Of a DNA stretch of 64,000 nt, positions 9,040 to 17,491 are shown one piece after another. The notes beneath the pieces are model-generated. The model saw only the letters and a program-made list of their open reading frames with translations. It made no database searches and had not been told where the DNA came from. Position 1 is the stretch's first letter. Each line of letters opens with the position of its first letter. A program made the position numbers and the translations under genes. This DNA is from Rhodoferax lacus (GTDB taxonomy: Bacteria > Pseudomonadota > Gammaproteobacteria > Burkholderiales > Burkholderiaceae_C), in contig NZ_QFZK01000009.1 of the NCBI RefSeq assembly GCF_003415675.1, forward strand, positions 1 to 64,000, in the 5' to 3' direction.

Positions 9040-9460
9040 AGCCCTCTGGAAGCGCGTGCAGGACAGCCTGGACCGCCAGGGCATGATGCGCCACCTGGGC
9101 GCGCGCCTGTTGCGTGTGGAGCCTGGCCTGGTGGAGATTGCCCTGCCGTACTCCGACAAGGTCTCGCAACAGCAGGATGGTTTTCACGGTGGCGCCATGG
9201 GCGCCCTGGCCGATATCGCCGGAGGCTATGCCGGACTGACCGTGGCCGCCGAGGGCATGGAAGTCACCACCGCCGAATACAAGATCAACTTCCTGGCCGG
9301 TTTTGCCGCCGGTGAATTGCGCGCCACAGGCCGTGTCATCAAGGGCGGGCGCCGCCTGATCGTCACCAGCGCCGAGGTGGTGCATGTGGCCGCGGACGGC
9401 ACGCAAAACGCCTGCGCGGTCATGCAGCAAACCCTGGTGCCGGTACCCAAGACGTACTGA
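9029..9460 (+). CDS. PaaI-family (hotdog-fold) thioesterase
   Basis: 143-residue hotdog-fold thioesterase. The catalytic region is QQDGFHGGAMGALADIAGGYAGL, typical of PaaI/YdiI-type acyl-CoA thioesterases, followed by EYKINFLAGFAAGELRATGRVIKGGRRLIVTSAEV. The ATG at 9029 lies inside the end of the liuR gene (11-base overlap), indicating translational coupling. Context suggests it releases CoA from stalled acyl-CoA intermediates of branched-chain or fatty-acid breakdown; the actual substrate cannot be told from sequence. Confidence 0.85.
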   Translation: MPHEALWKRVQDSLDRQGMMRHLGARLLRVEPGLVEIALPYSDKVSQQQDGFHGGAMGALADIAGGYAGLTVAAEGMEVTTAEYKINFLAGFAAGELRATGRVIKGGRRLIVTSAEVVHVAADGTQNACAVMQQTLVPVPKTY

Positions 9461-9492
9461 CCAAATAACTACCCAAAACTAGGAGACCCGCA

Positions 9493-10674
9493 ATGAACAA
9501 CCTGCCCGGACTGAACTTCCAACTCGGCGAAGACATAGACGCCCTGCGCGACGCCGTGCGCACCTTTGCCCAGGAAGAAATCGCCCCGCGCGCCGCCGAG
9601 ATCGACCGCAGCGACCAGTTCCCCATGGACCTGTGGCAGAAGATGGGTGCTCTGGGTGTGCTGGGTATCACCGTGGGCGAGGAATACGGTGGCGCCAACA
9701 TGGGCTACCTGGCACACATGATTGCCATGGAAGAAATTTCGCGCGCCAGCGCCTCGGTGGGCCTGTCCTATGGCGCGCACAGCAACCTGTGCGTCAACCA
9801 GATCAAGCGCAATGGCACGCCGGAACAGCGCGCCAAATACCTGCCCAAACTCATCAGCGGTGAGCACGTGGGCGCCCTGGCCATGAGCGAGCCTGGCGCG
9901 GGCAGCGATGTGCTGAGCATGAAGCTGCGCGCCGAGGACAAGGGTGGCTACTACCTGCTCAACGGCAACAAGATGTGGATCACCAACGGCCCCGATGCCG
10001 ACACGCTGGTGGTCTACGCCAAGAGCGAGCCTGAACTGGGCGCGCGCGGAGTCACCGCCTTCCTCATTGAAAAAGGCATGAAGGGTTTTTCCATTGCCCA
10101 AAAGCTCGACAAGCTGGGCATGCGCGGCAGCCACACCGGCGAGCTGGTCTTCAACAATGTCGAAGTGCCGCTGGCCAATGTGCTGGGTGGCCTGAACCAG
10201 GGCGCCAAGGTGCTGATGAGCGGCCTGGACTACGAGCGCGCGGTGCTCACCGGCGGACCGCTGGGCATTATGCAGTCCGTCATGGACAACGTGGTGCCCT
10301 ACATCCACGACCGCAAGCAGTTCGGCCAGAGCATTGGTGAGTTCCAGCTGATACAGGGCAAGGTGGCCGATATGTACACCGTACTGCAGGCAGGGCGCTC
10401 CTTTGCCTACACCGTGGCCAAGAACCTGGACCTGCTGGGCGTGGAACACGTGCGCCAGGTGCGCAAGGACTGTGCCTCCGTCATCCTCTGGTGCGCCGAA
10501 AAAGCCACCTGGATGGCGGGTGAGGGCGTGCAGATTTTCGGGGGCAATGGCTATATCAACGACTACCCCCTGGGCCGTCTATGGCGCGATGCCAAGCTGT
10601 ATGAGATCGGTGCCGGCACCAGTGAAATTCGCCGTATGCTTATTGGCCGCGAATTGTTCGCTGAAACCATGTAA
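9493..10674 (+). CDS. liuA: Isovaleryl-CoA dehydrogenase
   Basis: FAD-dependent acyl-CoA dehydrogenase of 393 residues that converts isovaleryl-CoA to 3-methylcrotonyl-CoA in leucine degradation. Visible features are the [14 protein letters not shown]-binding motif, [32 protein letters not shown] with a glutamate expected to be the base in this subgroup, and the C-terminal [19 protein letters not shown] signature. A good ribosome site (AGGAG, 9481-9485) precedes the ATG. It is the first structural enzyme after liuR and probably shares its operon. Confidence 0.92.
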   Translation: MNNLPGLNFQLGEDIDALRDAVRTFAQEEIAPRAAEIDRSDQFPMDLWQKMGALGVLGITVGEEYGGANMGYLAHMIAMEEISRASASVGLSYGAHSNLCVNQIKRNGTPEQRAKYLPKLISGEHVGALAMSEPGAGSDVLSMKLRAEDKGGYYLLNGNKMWITNGPDADTLVVYAKSEPELGARGVTAFLIEKGMKGFSIAQKLDKLGMRGSHTGELVFNNVEVPLANVLGGLNQGAKVLMSGLDYERAVLTGGPLGIMQSVMDNVVPYIHDRKQFGQSIGEFQLIQGKVADMYTVLQAGRSFAYTVAKNLDLLGVEHVRQVRKDCASVILWCAEKATWMAGEGVQIFGGNGYINDYPLGRLWRDAKLYEIGAGTSEIRRMLIGRELFAETM

Positions 10675-10718
10675 ATGCCAATCCAACCACCCATCTATTG
10701 GGTCCAGTCCACCTATCC

Positions 10719-11381
10719 ATGACCGAACTAAACAACCTCTTTGCCAACAACCGCGCCTGGGCCGCCGACATCGTGAAAAAGCGCCCCGGCTTTTTTACCG
10801 GCTTGGCCAACCAGCAGCGCCCCAAGTACATGTGGATTGGCTGCTCTGACAGCCGCGTGCCCGCCAATGAAATCACCGGCCTGGATCCGGGCGAGGTGTT
10901 TGTGCACCGTAATGTTGCCAACGTGGTGGTGCACTCGGACCTGAATGCCCTGTCCACCATCCAGTTTGCAGTCGAGCGCATCAAGGTCGAACACGTGATG
11001 GTGGTGGGCCACTATGGCTGCTCCGGCGTGCAGGCCGCCCTGGAAGGTGCCCGCATCGGCCTGGCCGACAACTGGCTGCGCCACATCCAGGATGTGCGCG
11101 ACCGCCACCGTGAAGTGCTCGAAGCCCTGCCCGAACACGGGCGCGCACAAGCCCTGTGCGAACTCAATGTCATCGAGCAGGTGGTCAACGTGGCGCAAAG
11201 CACCGTGCTGCAGGACGCTTGGGGCAGAGGCCAGGACGTCACCCTGCACGGCTGGGTGTATGGCCTGGCCGATGGCCTGTTGCACGACCTGCACATGACC
11301 ATCACCGCCGAGTCGGATCTGGATGCGCTGTACCGCGAAGCCGTATCCGGCGTTCGCCTGATGCCGCGGTTGAACAAATAG
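10719..11381 (+). CDS. can: Beta-class carbonic anhydrase
   Basis: 220-residue beta-carbonic anhydrase interconverting CO2 and bicarbonate in the cytosol. The zinc ligands are in place: C42 and D44 in GCSDSRVP, H98 and C101 in GHYGCSG. FVHRNVANVV is also typical. The ATG at 10719 is chosen over an in-frame upstream GTG because it starts the family sequence MTELNNLFANNRAW. It lies between isovaleryl-CoA dehydrogenase and the bicarbonate-consuming methylcrotonyl-CoA carboxylase, so a job in supplying bicarbonate to that enzyme is plausible. Confidence 0.94.
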   Translation: MTELNNLFANNRAWAADIVKKRPGFFTGLANQQRPKYMWIGCSDSRVPANEITGLDPGEVFVHRNVANVVVHSDLNALSTIQFAVERIKVEHVMVVGHYGCSGVQAALEGARIGLADNWLRHIQDVRDRHREVLEALPEHGRAQALCELNVIEQVVNVAQSTVLQDAWGRGQDVTLHGWVYGLADGLLHDLHMTITAESDLDALYREAVSGVRLMPRLNK

Positions 11382-11387
11382 ATCAGC

Positions 11388-12176
11388 GTGTTCCCCTTTC
11401 TTCGTTTGCTAGCCGCAACAGCCCTGCTGGTGCTGGGCGCCGCGCAGGCGCAGACCCAGGCTGTGCGGGACCTGCCCAGCCGGCCCGGGGTGACGCAGCG
11501 CTACTTGTGGCAGGAGCCCGAGCGCTTCGATGCCACCGTGGTCCTGCTGATTGGTGGCGCTGGCAATTTGAATCTGTCCGCCGAGGGCGTCCTGGGTGCC
11601 GGGGCTGGCAATTTTCTGGCGCGCAGCCGCGACAAATTCCTCGCACAGGGGCTGGCCGTTGCCTTGGTCGATGCCCCCTCGGACCGCCAGAGCCCGCCCT
11701 ATCTAAGCGGCTTTCGGCAATCGGCGGAACACGCCACCGATCTGCGCTCCGTCATCGCCGATATCCGCCAACGCACCTCCAGGCCTGTGGTGCTGGTGGG
11801 TACCAGCCGGGGCACGCAATCGGCTGCGGCAGTGGCCATTGCTACCTTGGATGCAGGGGGGCCGAATGCGCTGGTGTTGACCTCGTCCATCCTGAATGAC
11901 CCCAAGTCCCGCGCCCTGCCGCAGATGGATCTCGAGCCATTGCGCCTGCCGGTGCTGGTGGTCCACCACGAACAGGATGCCTGCCGCCTCTGTCTGTTTT
12001 CCGATCTGCCCCTGCTCACGGCCAAACTGAAGGCTCCTTTCAAGGTGCTGAGCTACCAGGGTGGCACCACCCGGGGCGATGCCTGCGAGGCCATGGCCTA
12101 TCACGGCTACAACGGTATCGAGGCCCAGGTGGTGCAAGACATTGCCGCGTGGATCCAGGCCACGCTGATCCACTGA
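11388..12176 (+). CDS. Predicted secreted alpha/beta-hydrolase-like protein
   Basis: 262-residue protein with a GTG start six bases after the carbonic anhydrase gene. Residues 1-22 form a signal peptide (FLRLLAATALLVLGAAQAQ), so it is probably periplasmic. An alpha/beta hydrolase fold is suggested by VVLLIGGAGNL (oxyanion region), the nucleophile-elbow-like VLVGTSRGTQSAAAV with a serine, and HHEQDACRLC plus AYHGYNGIE near the C-terminus, which may supply acid and histidine. The cysteine pair in DACRLC could form a disulfide. Substrate and role are unknown. Confidence 0.65.
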   Translation: MFPFLRLLAATALLVLGAAQAQTQAVRDLPSRPGVTQRYLWQEPERFDATVVLLIGGAGNLNLSAEGVLGAGAGNFLARSRDKFLAQGLAVALVDAPSDRQSPPYLSGFRQSAEHATDLRSVIADIRQRTSRPVVLVGTSRGTQSAAAVAIATLDAGGPNALVLTSSILNDPKSRALPQMDLEPLRLPVLVVHHEQDACRLCLFSDLPLLTAKLKAPFKVLSYQGGTTRGDACEAMAYHGYNGIEAQVVQDIAAWIQATLIH

Positions 12177-12215
12177 ACGCCCCATCTGATTCAAAAACAC
12201 AAGCAGGAGCACACC

Positions 12216-13397
12216 ATGTCTGAATCCATTGTCATCGTCAGCGCCGCCCGCACGCCCATGGGTGGCTTTCTGGGCGACTTCGCATCGCTTGCCGCGCACG
12301 ACCTGGGCGGTGCGGCCATCCGCGCCGCCGTGGAGCGCGCCGGCATTGCCCCCGAGCTGGTCACCGAGGTGATTTTTGGCAACTGCCTGATGGCAGGCCA
12401 GGGCCAGGCGCCCGCGCGCCAGGCGGCCTTCAAGGGCGGCCTGCCCAAGAGCGCGGGTGCGGTGACGCTCTCCAAGATGTGCGGCTCCGGCATGCGCGCG
12501 GCCATGTTTGCCCACGACATGCTGCTGGCGGGCAGCCACGACGTGCTGGTGGCAGGTGGCATGGAGAGCATGACCAATGCGCCGCACCTGCTGCCCAAAG
12601 GTCGCACCGGCATCCGCATCGGCCACGACCGCGTGATGGACCACATGATGCTGGACGGCCTTGAAGACGCCTACGAGCCCGGCCGCTCCATGGGCACCTT
12701 TGGCGAAGACTGCGCCGCCAAATACGGCTTCACCCGCGAACAGCAGGACGCCTTCGCCACGGCCAGCGTGCAGCGCGCGCAGGCTGCTATTCAGAACGGC
12801 GGCTTTGCGGCTGAGATCACGCCGGTCACCGTGAAGACGCGCTCCGGCGAGGTGCTGGTGTCCATCGACGAAGGCCCGGGCAAGATCAAGCTCGACAAGA
12901 TTCCCACCCTGCGCGCCGCCTTCAAAAAAGACGGCACCATCACAGCCGCCAGCAGCAGCTCCATCAACGATGGCGCCGCTGCCATGGTGATGATGCGTGC
13001 CGATACGGCGGTGCAGTTGGGCTGCAAGCCGCTGGCCCGTCTGGTGGCGCACGCCAACCACGCGCAGGAGCCCAACTGGTTTGCTACCGCGCCCGTGGGT
13101 GCGGTGCAGAAGGTGCTGGCCAAGGCTGGTTGGTCTGTGAATGATGTGGACCTGTGGGAAATCAACGAGGCCTTCGCCGTAGTGCCCATGGCGCTGATGG
13201 CGGAGTTGTCCATTCCGCACGAGAAGGTGAATGTGAATGGCGGCGCCTGTGCCTTGGGTCACCCCATTGGTGCATCGGGTGCGCGCATCATGGTGACCTT
13301 GATGCATGCCTTGAAGGCGCGGGGCCTCAAGCGCGGTGTGGCGACTTTGTGCATAGGTGGCGGTGAGGCTACGGCGGTGGCGCTGGAAATGTTTTGA
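12216..13397 (+). CDS. Acetyl-CoA C-acyltransferase (thiolase)
   Basis: 393-residue degradative/biosynthetic thiolase. The three active-site elements are visible: nucleophile C89 in KMCGSGMRA, H349 in ALGHPIGASGARI and C379 in LCIGGGEATA. It opens with IVIVSAARTPMGGF. Within this cluster it would cleave acetoacetyl-CoA, the end product after HMG-CoA lyase and CoA activation of acetoacetate, though other beta-ketoacyl-CoA substrates are possible. An AGGAG site lies 8 bases before the ATG. Confidence 0.92.
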   Translation: MSESIVIVSAARTPMGGFLGDFASLAAHDLGGAAIRAAVERAGIAPELVTEVIFGNCLMAGQGQAPARQAAFKGGLPKSAGAVTLSKMCGSGMRAAMFAHDMLLAGSHDVLVAGGMESMTNAPHLLPKGRTGIRIGHDRVMDHMMLDGLEDAYEPGRSMGTFGEDCAAKYGFTREQQDAFATASVQRAQAAIQNGGFAAEITPVTVKTRSGEVLVSIDEGPGKIKLDKIPTLRAAFKKDGTITAASSSSINDGAAAMVMMRADTAVQLGCKPLARLVAHANHAQEPNWFATAPVGAVQKVLAKAGWSVNDVDLWEINEAFAVVPMALMAELSIPHEKVNVNGGACALGHPIGASGARIMVTLMHALKARGLKRGVATLCIGGGEATAVALEMF

Positions 13398-13445
13398 GTT
13401 TTGGCGTTGTGTCTCCCTTTGCGCGTAACGCGTCTTCACGCGCTC

Positions 13446-13524
13446 GCACCGCGGCCGGGTGTGCCGGGGGCCTCATAGTGCCAAACGCGCACAAATCGGC
13501 CCCCGGCACACCCGACCACGGCGC
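13446..13524 (+). repeat. Conserved-loop stem-loop repeat, copy 1
   Basis: A 17-bp perfect stem (13456-13472 with 13498-13514) closes a 25-base loop at 13473-13497, which contains GTGCCAAACGCGCACAAATC. Pairing continues outward with mismatches to about 13446/13524. The loop matches that of copy 2 at 24 of 25 positions, while the stems share only the four inner pairs GGCC/GGCC. Confidence 0.75.
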
Positions 13525-13647
13525 TCGTCCTGGACTGGGAGAGAGTGGGGTGCACGTTTTTTCGCATGGGTCGCAGGTTATCGACTCGCGAAGTAGCCGT
13601 AGTTTGGCCTTCGGTATTTTCACGGCGCGCCAACCCCATCACTACAA

Positions 13648-13722
13648 GCGCGCAGGGGCAGGGCAACCGGCCGATTTGTGCGCGTTTGGCACCATGAGGC
13701 CGGTTGCTCTGCGCCTGCGCGC
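13648..13722 (-). repeat. Conserved-loop stem-loop repeat, copy 2 (inverted)
   Basis: The same 25-base loop appears in reverse orientation at 13673-13697 (one substitution). It is closed by a stem of about 25 pairs, 13648-13672 with 13698-13722, with one G-T pair and one mismatch. The stem sequence (for example GCAACCGGCC/GGCCGGTTGC) is unlike that of copy 1. Conserved loop with freely changed but still paired stem suggests selection on structure. Confidence 0.75.
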
Positions 13723-13815
13723 GCCCCAAGCCCGGCAGAGCGAAATGCACCCCCAAAGCCACCCCAAAAGCCAACGCACCAATCAGCACAAAGAAAACAA
13801 CAAGGGCCACCTCCC

Positions 13816-14490
13816 ATGAACGTCCTCCTCATTGGCGCATCGCGCGGCATAGGCCTGGAGTTCGCACGGCAGTACATCGATGCGGGTGACCGTGTGATCG
13901 CTACTGCACGTGATGCGGAGGGCCTGCAGCGGCTGCAGGATCTGGGTGCCCAGACTATGAAGCTCGACGTGAGCGACCCCGCCAGCATCAGCAGCCTGAG
14001 CTGGAAGCTCGATGGTGAGAAGCTCGACCTGGCGATCTACATTGCGGGCGTGTTCTCCACAGAGGGTGCGCTCTCGCCGCCCACACAGCAAAGCTTTGAC
14101 CGCCTGCTGCACACCAACGTGCTGGGTGCCATGCAGGCCATTCCGCAGGTGGCGCCCTGGGTGGAAGAGGCGGGTGGACAGTTTGCGTTCATCACCAGCG
14201 ACATGGGCCGCATCGGCGGCGTGTCTGGCAGCCGCGGCTGGCTGTACCAGGTGAGTAAGGCGGCTTTGAACATGGCGGTGGTGGCCGCACAGCCCGACTA
14301 TCCGCGCGCCGGCTTTGTGCTGTTCCACCCTGGTTGGGTGCAGACCGATATGGGCACGGCCGCGGCACCTCTGCATGTGGAAGACAGCGTGTCCGGCATG
14401 CGCCGCACGCTGCTTGGTTTAAAGGGGGCCCCCAAGCCGCCGCAGGTGCCCTTTCTGAACTGGGACGGCGCCGCCTTCACCACCTGGTAG
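13816..14490 (+). CDS. Short-chain dehydrogenase/reductase family protein
   Basis: 224-residue classical SDR. The NAD(P)-binding motif GASRGIG is at residues 7-13 and the catalytic residues S128, Y144 and K148 lie in ITSDMGRIGG and YQVSKAA. The sequence PGWVQTDMG follows, as in C-factor/carbonyl-reductase-like SDRs. The ATG at 13816 is the natural family start; longer readings run into the repeat block. The substrate is unknown. It precedes an acyl-CoA dehydrogenase by 30 bases and may be cotranscribed with it. Confidence 0.88.
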   Translation: MNVLLIGASRGIGLEFARQYIDAGDRVIATARDAEGLQRLQDLGAQTMKLDVSDPASISSLSWKLDGEKLDLAIYIAGVFSTEGALSPPTQQSFDRLLHTNVLGAMQAIPQVAPWVEEAGGQFAFITSDMGRIGGVSGSRGWLYQVSKAALNMAVVAAQPDYPRAGFVLFHPGWVQTDMGTAAAPLHVEDSVSGMRRTLLGLKGAPKPPQVPFLNWDGAAFTTW

Positions 14491-14520
14491 CCACATCAAA
14501 AGACAACACAGAGGAAGACC

Positions 14521-15651
14521 ATGCTGCTGACCCAAGACCAGGAAATGATTCGCGACGCCGTGCGCGACTTTGCGCAGGCCGAGCTCTGGCCCAACGCGCC
14601 CCGCTGGGACAAGGAGCACCACTTTCCCAAGGACGTCCACAAGGGCCTGGCCGCGCTCGGGGCTTATGGCATCTGTGTGCCCGAAGAGCTGGGCGGCGCC
14701 GGGCTGGACTACCTCACACTGGCTCTGGTGCTGGAAGAGATTGCGGCCGGTGACGGTGGCACCAGCACCGTGATCAGCGTGACCAACTGCCCGGTCAACG
14801 CCATCCTCATGCGCTACGGCAATGCGCAGCAAAAGCAGCAGTGGCTCACGCCGCTGGCGCAGGGCCAGATGCTGGGTGCGTTTTGTCTGACCGAGCCGCA
14901 TGTGGGCTCGGACGCCTCCGCCCTGCGCACCACGGCAGTGAGAAACGGCGACAGCTATGTGCTCAATGGCGTCAAGCAGTTCATCACCAGTGGCAAGAAC
15001 GGCGACGTGGCTATCGTGCTGGCCGTGACCGACAAGGGCGCTGGTAAAAAAGGCATGAGTGCCTTCCTCGTGCCCACGAATGCCGAGGGCTACACCGTGG
15101 CGCGCCTGGAAGACAAGCTGGGCCAGCACAGCAGTGACACGGCGCAGATCAACTTCGACAACTGCCGCATCCCGGTAGAGAACCTCATTGGCAAAGAGGG
15201 CGAGGGCTATGGCATTGCCCTGGGCGGCCTGGAGGGTGGGCGCATCGGCATTGCCGCGCAAAGCGTGGGCATGGCACGCAGCGCCTTCGAAGTGGCAGTG
15301 GCCTATGCCAAGGACAGGCAAAGCTTTGGCACGGCCATCTTCAACCACCAGGCTGTGGGCTTTCGGCTGGCCGAATGCGCCACGCAGATCGAGGCCGCAC
15401 GCCAGCTCATCTGGCACGCCGCAGCCCTGCGCGATGCGGGCAGGCCTTGCCTGAAAGAGGCCGCCATGGCCAAGCTGTTTGCCAGCGAGATGGCAGAAAA
15501 AGTCTGCAGCGTGGCCATCCAGACCCTGGGTGGCTATGGCTATGTCACGGACTTCCCCGTGGAGCGCATCTACCGCGATGTGCGCGTCTGCCAGATCTAC
15601 GAGGGCACCAGCGACGTGCAGAAGATCATCATCCAGCGCGCGCTGGCCTGA
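14521..15651 (+). CDS. Acyl-CoA dehydrogenase
   Basis: 376-residue FAD-dependent acyl-CoA dehydrogenase, distinct from the isovaleryl-CoA enzyme upstream. Diagnostic parts are FCLTEPHVGSDASAL for FAD binding, KQFITSGKNGDVAIVLA, LEGGRIGIAAQSVGMA, and the C-terminal GGYGYVTDFPVERIYRDVRVCQIYEGTSDVQ with the catalytic glutamate expected in YEGTS. It is probably a short/branched-chain enzyme, but chain specificity cannot be read reliably. A ribosome site (AGAGGAAG) lies just before the ATG. Confidence 0.9.
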   Translation: MLLTQDQEMIRDAVRDFAQAELWPNAPRWDKEHHFPKDVHKGLAALGAYGICVPEELGGAGLDYLTLALVLEEIAAGDGGTSTVISVTNCPVNAILMRYGNAQQKQQWLTPLAQGQMLGAFCLTEPHVGSDASALRTTAVRNGDSYVLNGVKQFITSGKNGDVAIVLAVTDKGAGKKGMSAFLVPTNAEGYTVARLEDKLGQHSSDTAQINFDNCRIPVENLIGKEGEGYGIALGGLEGGRIGIAAQSVGMARSAFEVAVAYAKDRQSFGTAIFNHQAVGFRLAECATQIEAARQLIWHAAALRDAGRPCLKEAAMAKLFASEMAEKVCSVAIQTLGGYGYVTDFPVERIYRDVRVCQIYEGTSDVQKIIIQRALA

Positions 15652-15654
15652 GGC

Positions 15655-16578
15655 ATGGGCGTCGATGTGAAACTGCCGCCAGGCGTCCAGGTGCTGGAGC
15701 GAGGCTGGCTCTCCAGCAACAACATCCTTTTTGTGGGGCAGGACAGCACCGCCCTGATCGACAGCGGTTACTGCACGCACAGCGCGCAAACCCTGCAGCT
15801 GGTCGAGTCTGGTTTGCAGAGGCGCACGTTGGACCTGCTGCTCAACACCCATTTGCACAGCGACCACTGCGGTGGCAACGCGGCCTTGCAGGCCCGCTAC
15901 CCGCAGCTGCAGACGCTCATCCCGCCGGGAGAATCCACACAGGTGGCGGTGTGGAATGAGGCCGCGCTGAGCTACCAGGCCACCGGACAAAACTGCCCGC
16001 GCTTTGGCTTTGATGCCACGCTGCAGCCGGGCACCGAAGTGCAGCTGGGCGACCAAAGCTGGCAGGTGCACGCAGCCCCGGGCCACGACACGCATTCCGT
16101 GGTGCTGTTCGAGCCCATCAGCCGCCTGCTGGTCTCGGCCGACGCGCTGTGGCAGCGCGGCTTTGGCGTAGTGTTCCCCGAGCTGGATGGCGACGATGCC
16201 TTTGACTGCGTGGGCCAAACCCTGGACCTGATTGAAGCGCTGCAACCCGCTCTGGTCATCCCCGGCCACGGTGCGCCCTTCACGGATGTGACTGAGGCCC
16301 TGGCCCGCGCACGCCAGCGCCTGGACGGCTTTGTCGCCGACCCGGCGCGCCACCTGCAACACGCGGCCAAGGTGCTGCTCAAGTTCAAGCTGCTGGAGTG
16401 GCAAAGCGTGAGCCTGAGCGCCCTGCAGGCCTGGGCCGAAGCCACGCCCTATGTCAGCCGTCTGGTTGCCAGCCAGTACCCCACGCACACGCTGGCGCAG
16501 GCCGTGGATGCGCTGGTGCACGATCTGGTGCGTGCCGGTGCTGCGACCCTGCAGGGCCAGCAATTGCACAACGCCTGA
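15655..16578 (+). CDS. MBL-fold metallo-hydrolase
   Basis: 307-residue metallo-beta-lactamase-fold hydrolase. The metal motif H66-L-H68-S-D70-H71 is in NTHLHSDHCGGN, with further histidines in AAPGHDTHSVV and VIPGHGAPF. A helical C-terminal part follows from about residue 215. The start lies three bases after the acyl-CoA dehydrogenase stop, so the two are almost certainly one transcript. Like the hydrolase near liuR it may act on a thioester or lactone; the substrate is not evident. Confidence 0.88.
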   Translation: MGVDVKLPPGVQVLERGWLSSNNILFVGQDSTALIDSGYCTHSAQTLQLVESGLQRRTLDLLLNTHLHSDHCGGNAALQARYPQLQTLIPPGESTQVAVWNEAALSYQATGQNCPRFGFDATLQPGTEVQLGDQSWQVHAAPGHDTHSVVLFEPISRLLVSADALWQRGFGVVFPELDGDDAFDCVGQTLDLIEALQPALVIPGHGAPFTDVTEALARARQRLDGFVADPARHLQHAAKVLLKFKLLEWQSVSLSALQAWAEATPYVSRLVASQYPTHTLAQAVDALVHDLVRAGAATLQGQQLHNA

Positions 16579-16625
16579 AGCCACCCATTAAGCTGCTACC
16601 GTTACCAAAACAAGGAGACACAACC

Positions 16626-17051
16626 ATGCCCATCACCAAAGGATTCCGCACGCTCGTGGACGAGGCCATGGCCCAGGTCACCACCTATTCGGTGGAACAG
16701 GTGCAAGCGCGCCTGAATGACCCGGCCGTGCAGATTGTCGACATCCGCGACATCCGCGAACTCGACCAGGGCACCGTCGTGGGCTCCTTCCACGCACCGC
16801 GCGGCATGCTGGAGTTCTGGGTGGATCCGGAGTCCCCCTATTTCAAGAAGCTCTTTGCCGACGAGAGCCGCGAGTTCATCCTCTTCTGCGGCGCAGGCTG
16901 GCGCAGCGCCCTGGCCACCAAAGCCCTGCAGGACATGGGCATGACCAATGTGGCCCACATCGACGGTGGCTATGCCGAGTGGCTCAAGCAGGGCGCACCC
17001 ACCGAGACGCTGGAGCAGCAAAAAGCCAAGCGCGCTGCGGCCAAGGCATGA
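16626..17051 (+). CDS. Rhodanese-like domain protein
   Basis: 141-residue single-domain rhodanese. The active-site cysteine is C88 in FILFCGAGWRSA, followed by ALQDMGMTNVAHIDGGYAEW, the usual C-terminal half. The acidic residue pattern VDIRDIREL marks the first half of the domain. It may transfer sulfane sulfur or act as a protein-binding module. A strong ribosome site (AAGGAGA) precedes the ATG. Its stop overlaps the start of the YchJ-like gene (ATGA). Confidence 0.9.
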   Translation: MPITKGFRTLVDEAMAQVTTYSVEQVQARLNDPAVQIVDIRDIRELDQGTVVGSFHAPRGMLEFWVDPESPYFKKLFADESREFILFCGAGWRSALATKALQDMGMTNVAHIDGGYAEWLKQGAPTETLEQQKAKRAAAKA

Positions 17052-17491
17052 AGGAGTGCGCGCCGGGCAGCCCTTGCCCCTGTGGGCGCAAGACTGGCAC
17101 TGGCAATGCAGGAAGTCCAGGCAAAGCCCTTACCTACGCCAACTGCTGCGGCCGCTGGCTGGAAGCCGCCGCGCAGAGTGGCGACGCCACCCCGCCCGAT
17201 GCCGAAAGCCTGATGCGCTCGCGCTACAGCGCCTTCGTACTGGAGCGCGAGGCCTATTTGCTCAGCAGCTGGTCCGCCAGTCACCGGCCTGAGAGCATCG
17301 CTTTCGAGCCCGGTGTGAAGTGGCTGGGCCTGGAAGTGCGCGCGCATCGTCAGACGGGCGAGGCCACGGCCGAAGTGGAATTCGTGGCGCGCCAAAAGCC
17401 CCTGCATGGGGCCGCAGTGCGCCTGCATGAGCGCAGCCGTTTTGTATGCGAGCAGGGGCGCTGGCTGTATGTGGATGGAGATGCCTTGTGA
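17048..17491 (+). CDS. YchJ-family protein with SEC-C-type zinc motif
   Basis: 147-residue protein of the YchJ/UPF0225 family. The N-terminus has the cysteine cluster C-x4-CPCG...NCCG expected to bind zinc, followed by an NTF2-like fold with LMRSRYSAFVL and FVARQK. Function is not established for the family. The ATG overlaps the rhodanese stop and the gene's own stop overlaps the GTG of the next gene, so three genes are translationally coupled. Confidence 0.87.
   Translation: MKECAPGSPCPCGRKTGTGNAGSPGKALTYANCCGRWLEAAAQSGDATPPDAESLMRSRYSAFVLEREAYLLSSWSASHRPESIAFEPGVKWLGLEVRAHRQTGEATAEVEFVARQKPLHGAAVRLHERSRFVCEQGRWLYVDGDAL

Larger units (their letters stand above)
13398..13815. other. Non-coding region with paired stem-loop repeats
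   Basis: This 418-base gap between the thiolase and an SDR gene holds two large stem-loops in opposite orientation (separate entries) and a 123-base spacer between them. Translations across it are possible but lack any recognisable domain and run through both hairpins, so I do not call a gene. Because the two hairpins are mirror copies, the whole block of about 280 bases may be one mobile or repeated unit. The last 90 bases before the SDR gene are A-rich relative to the rest. Confidence 0.6.

Noticed and set aside
13394-13819. Forward frame of 141 codons across the repeat block
   Set aside because: It translates both hairpins and has no ribosome site or domain; likely a spurious frame over a repeat.
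14419-16584. Reverse frame of 721 codons
   Set aside because: Antisense to two clear genes (acyl-CoA dehydrogenase, MBL hydrolase).
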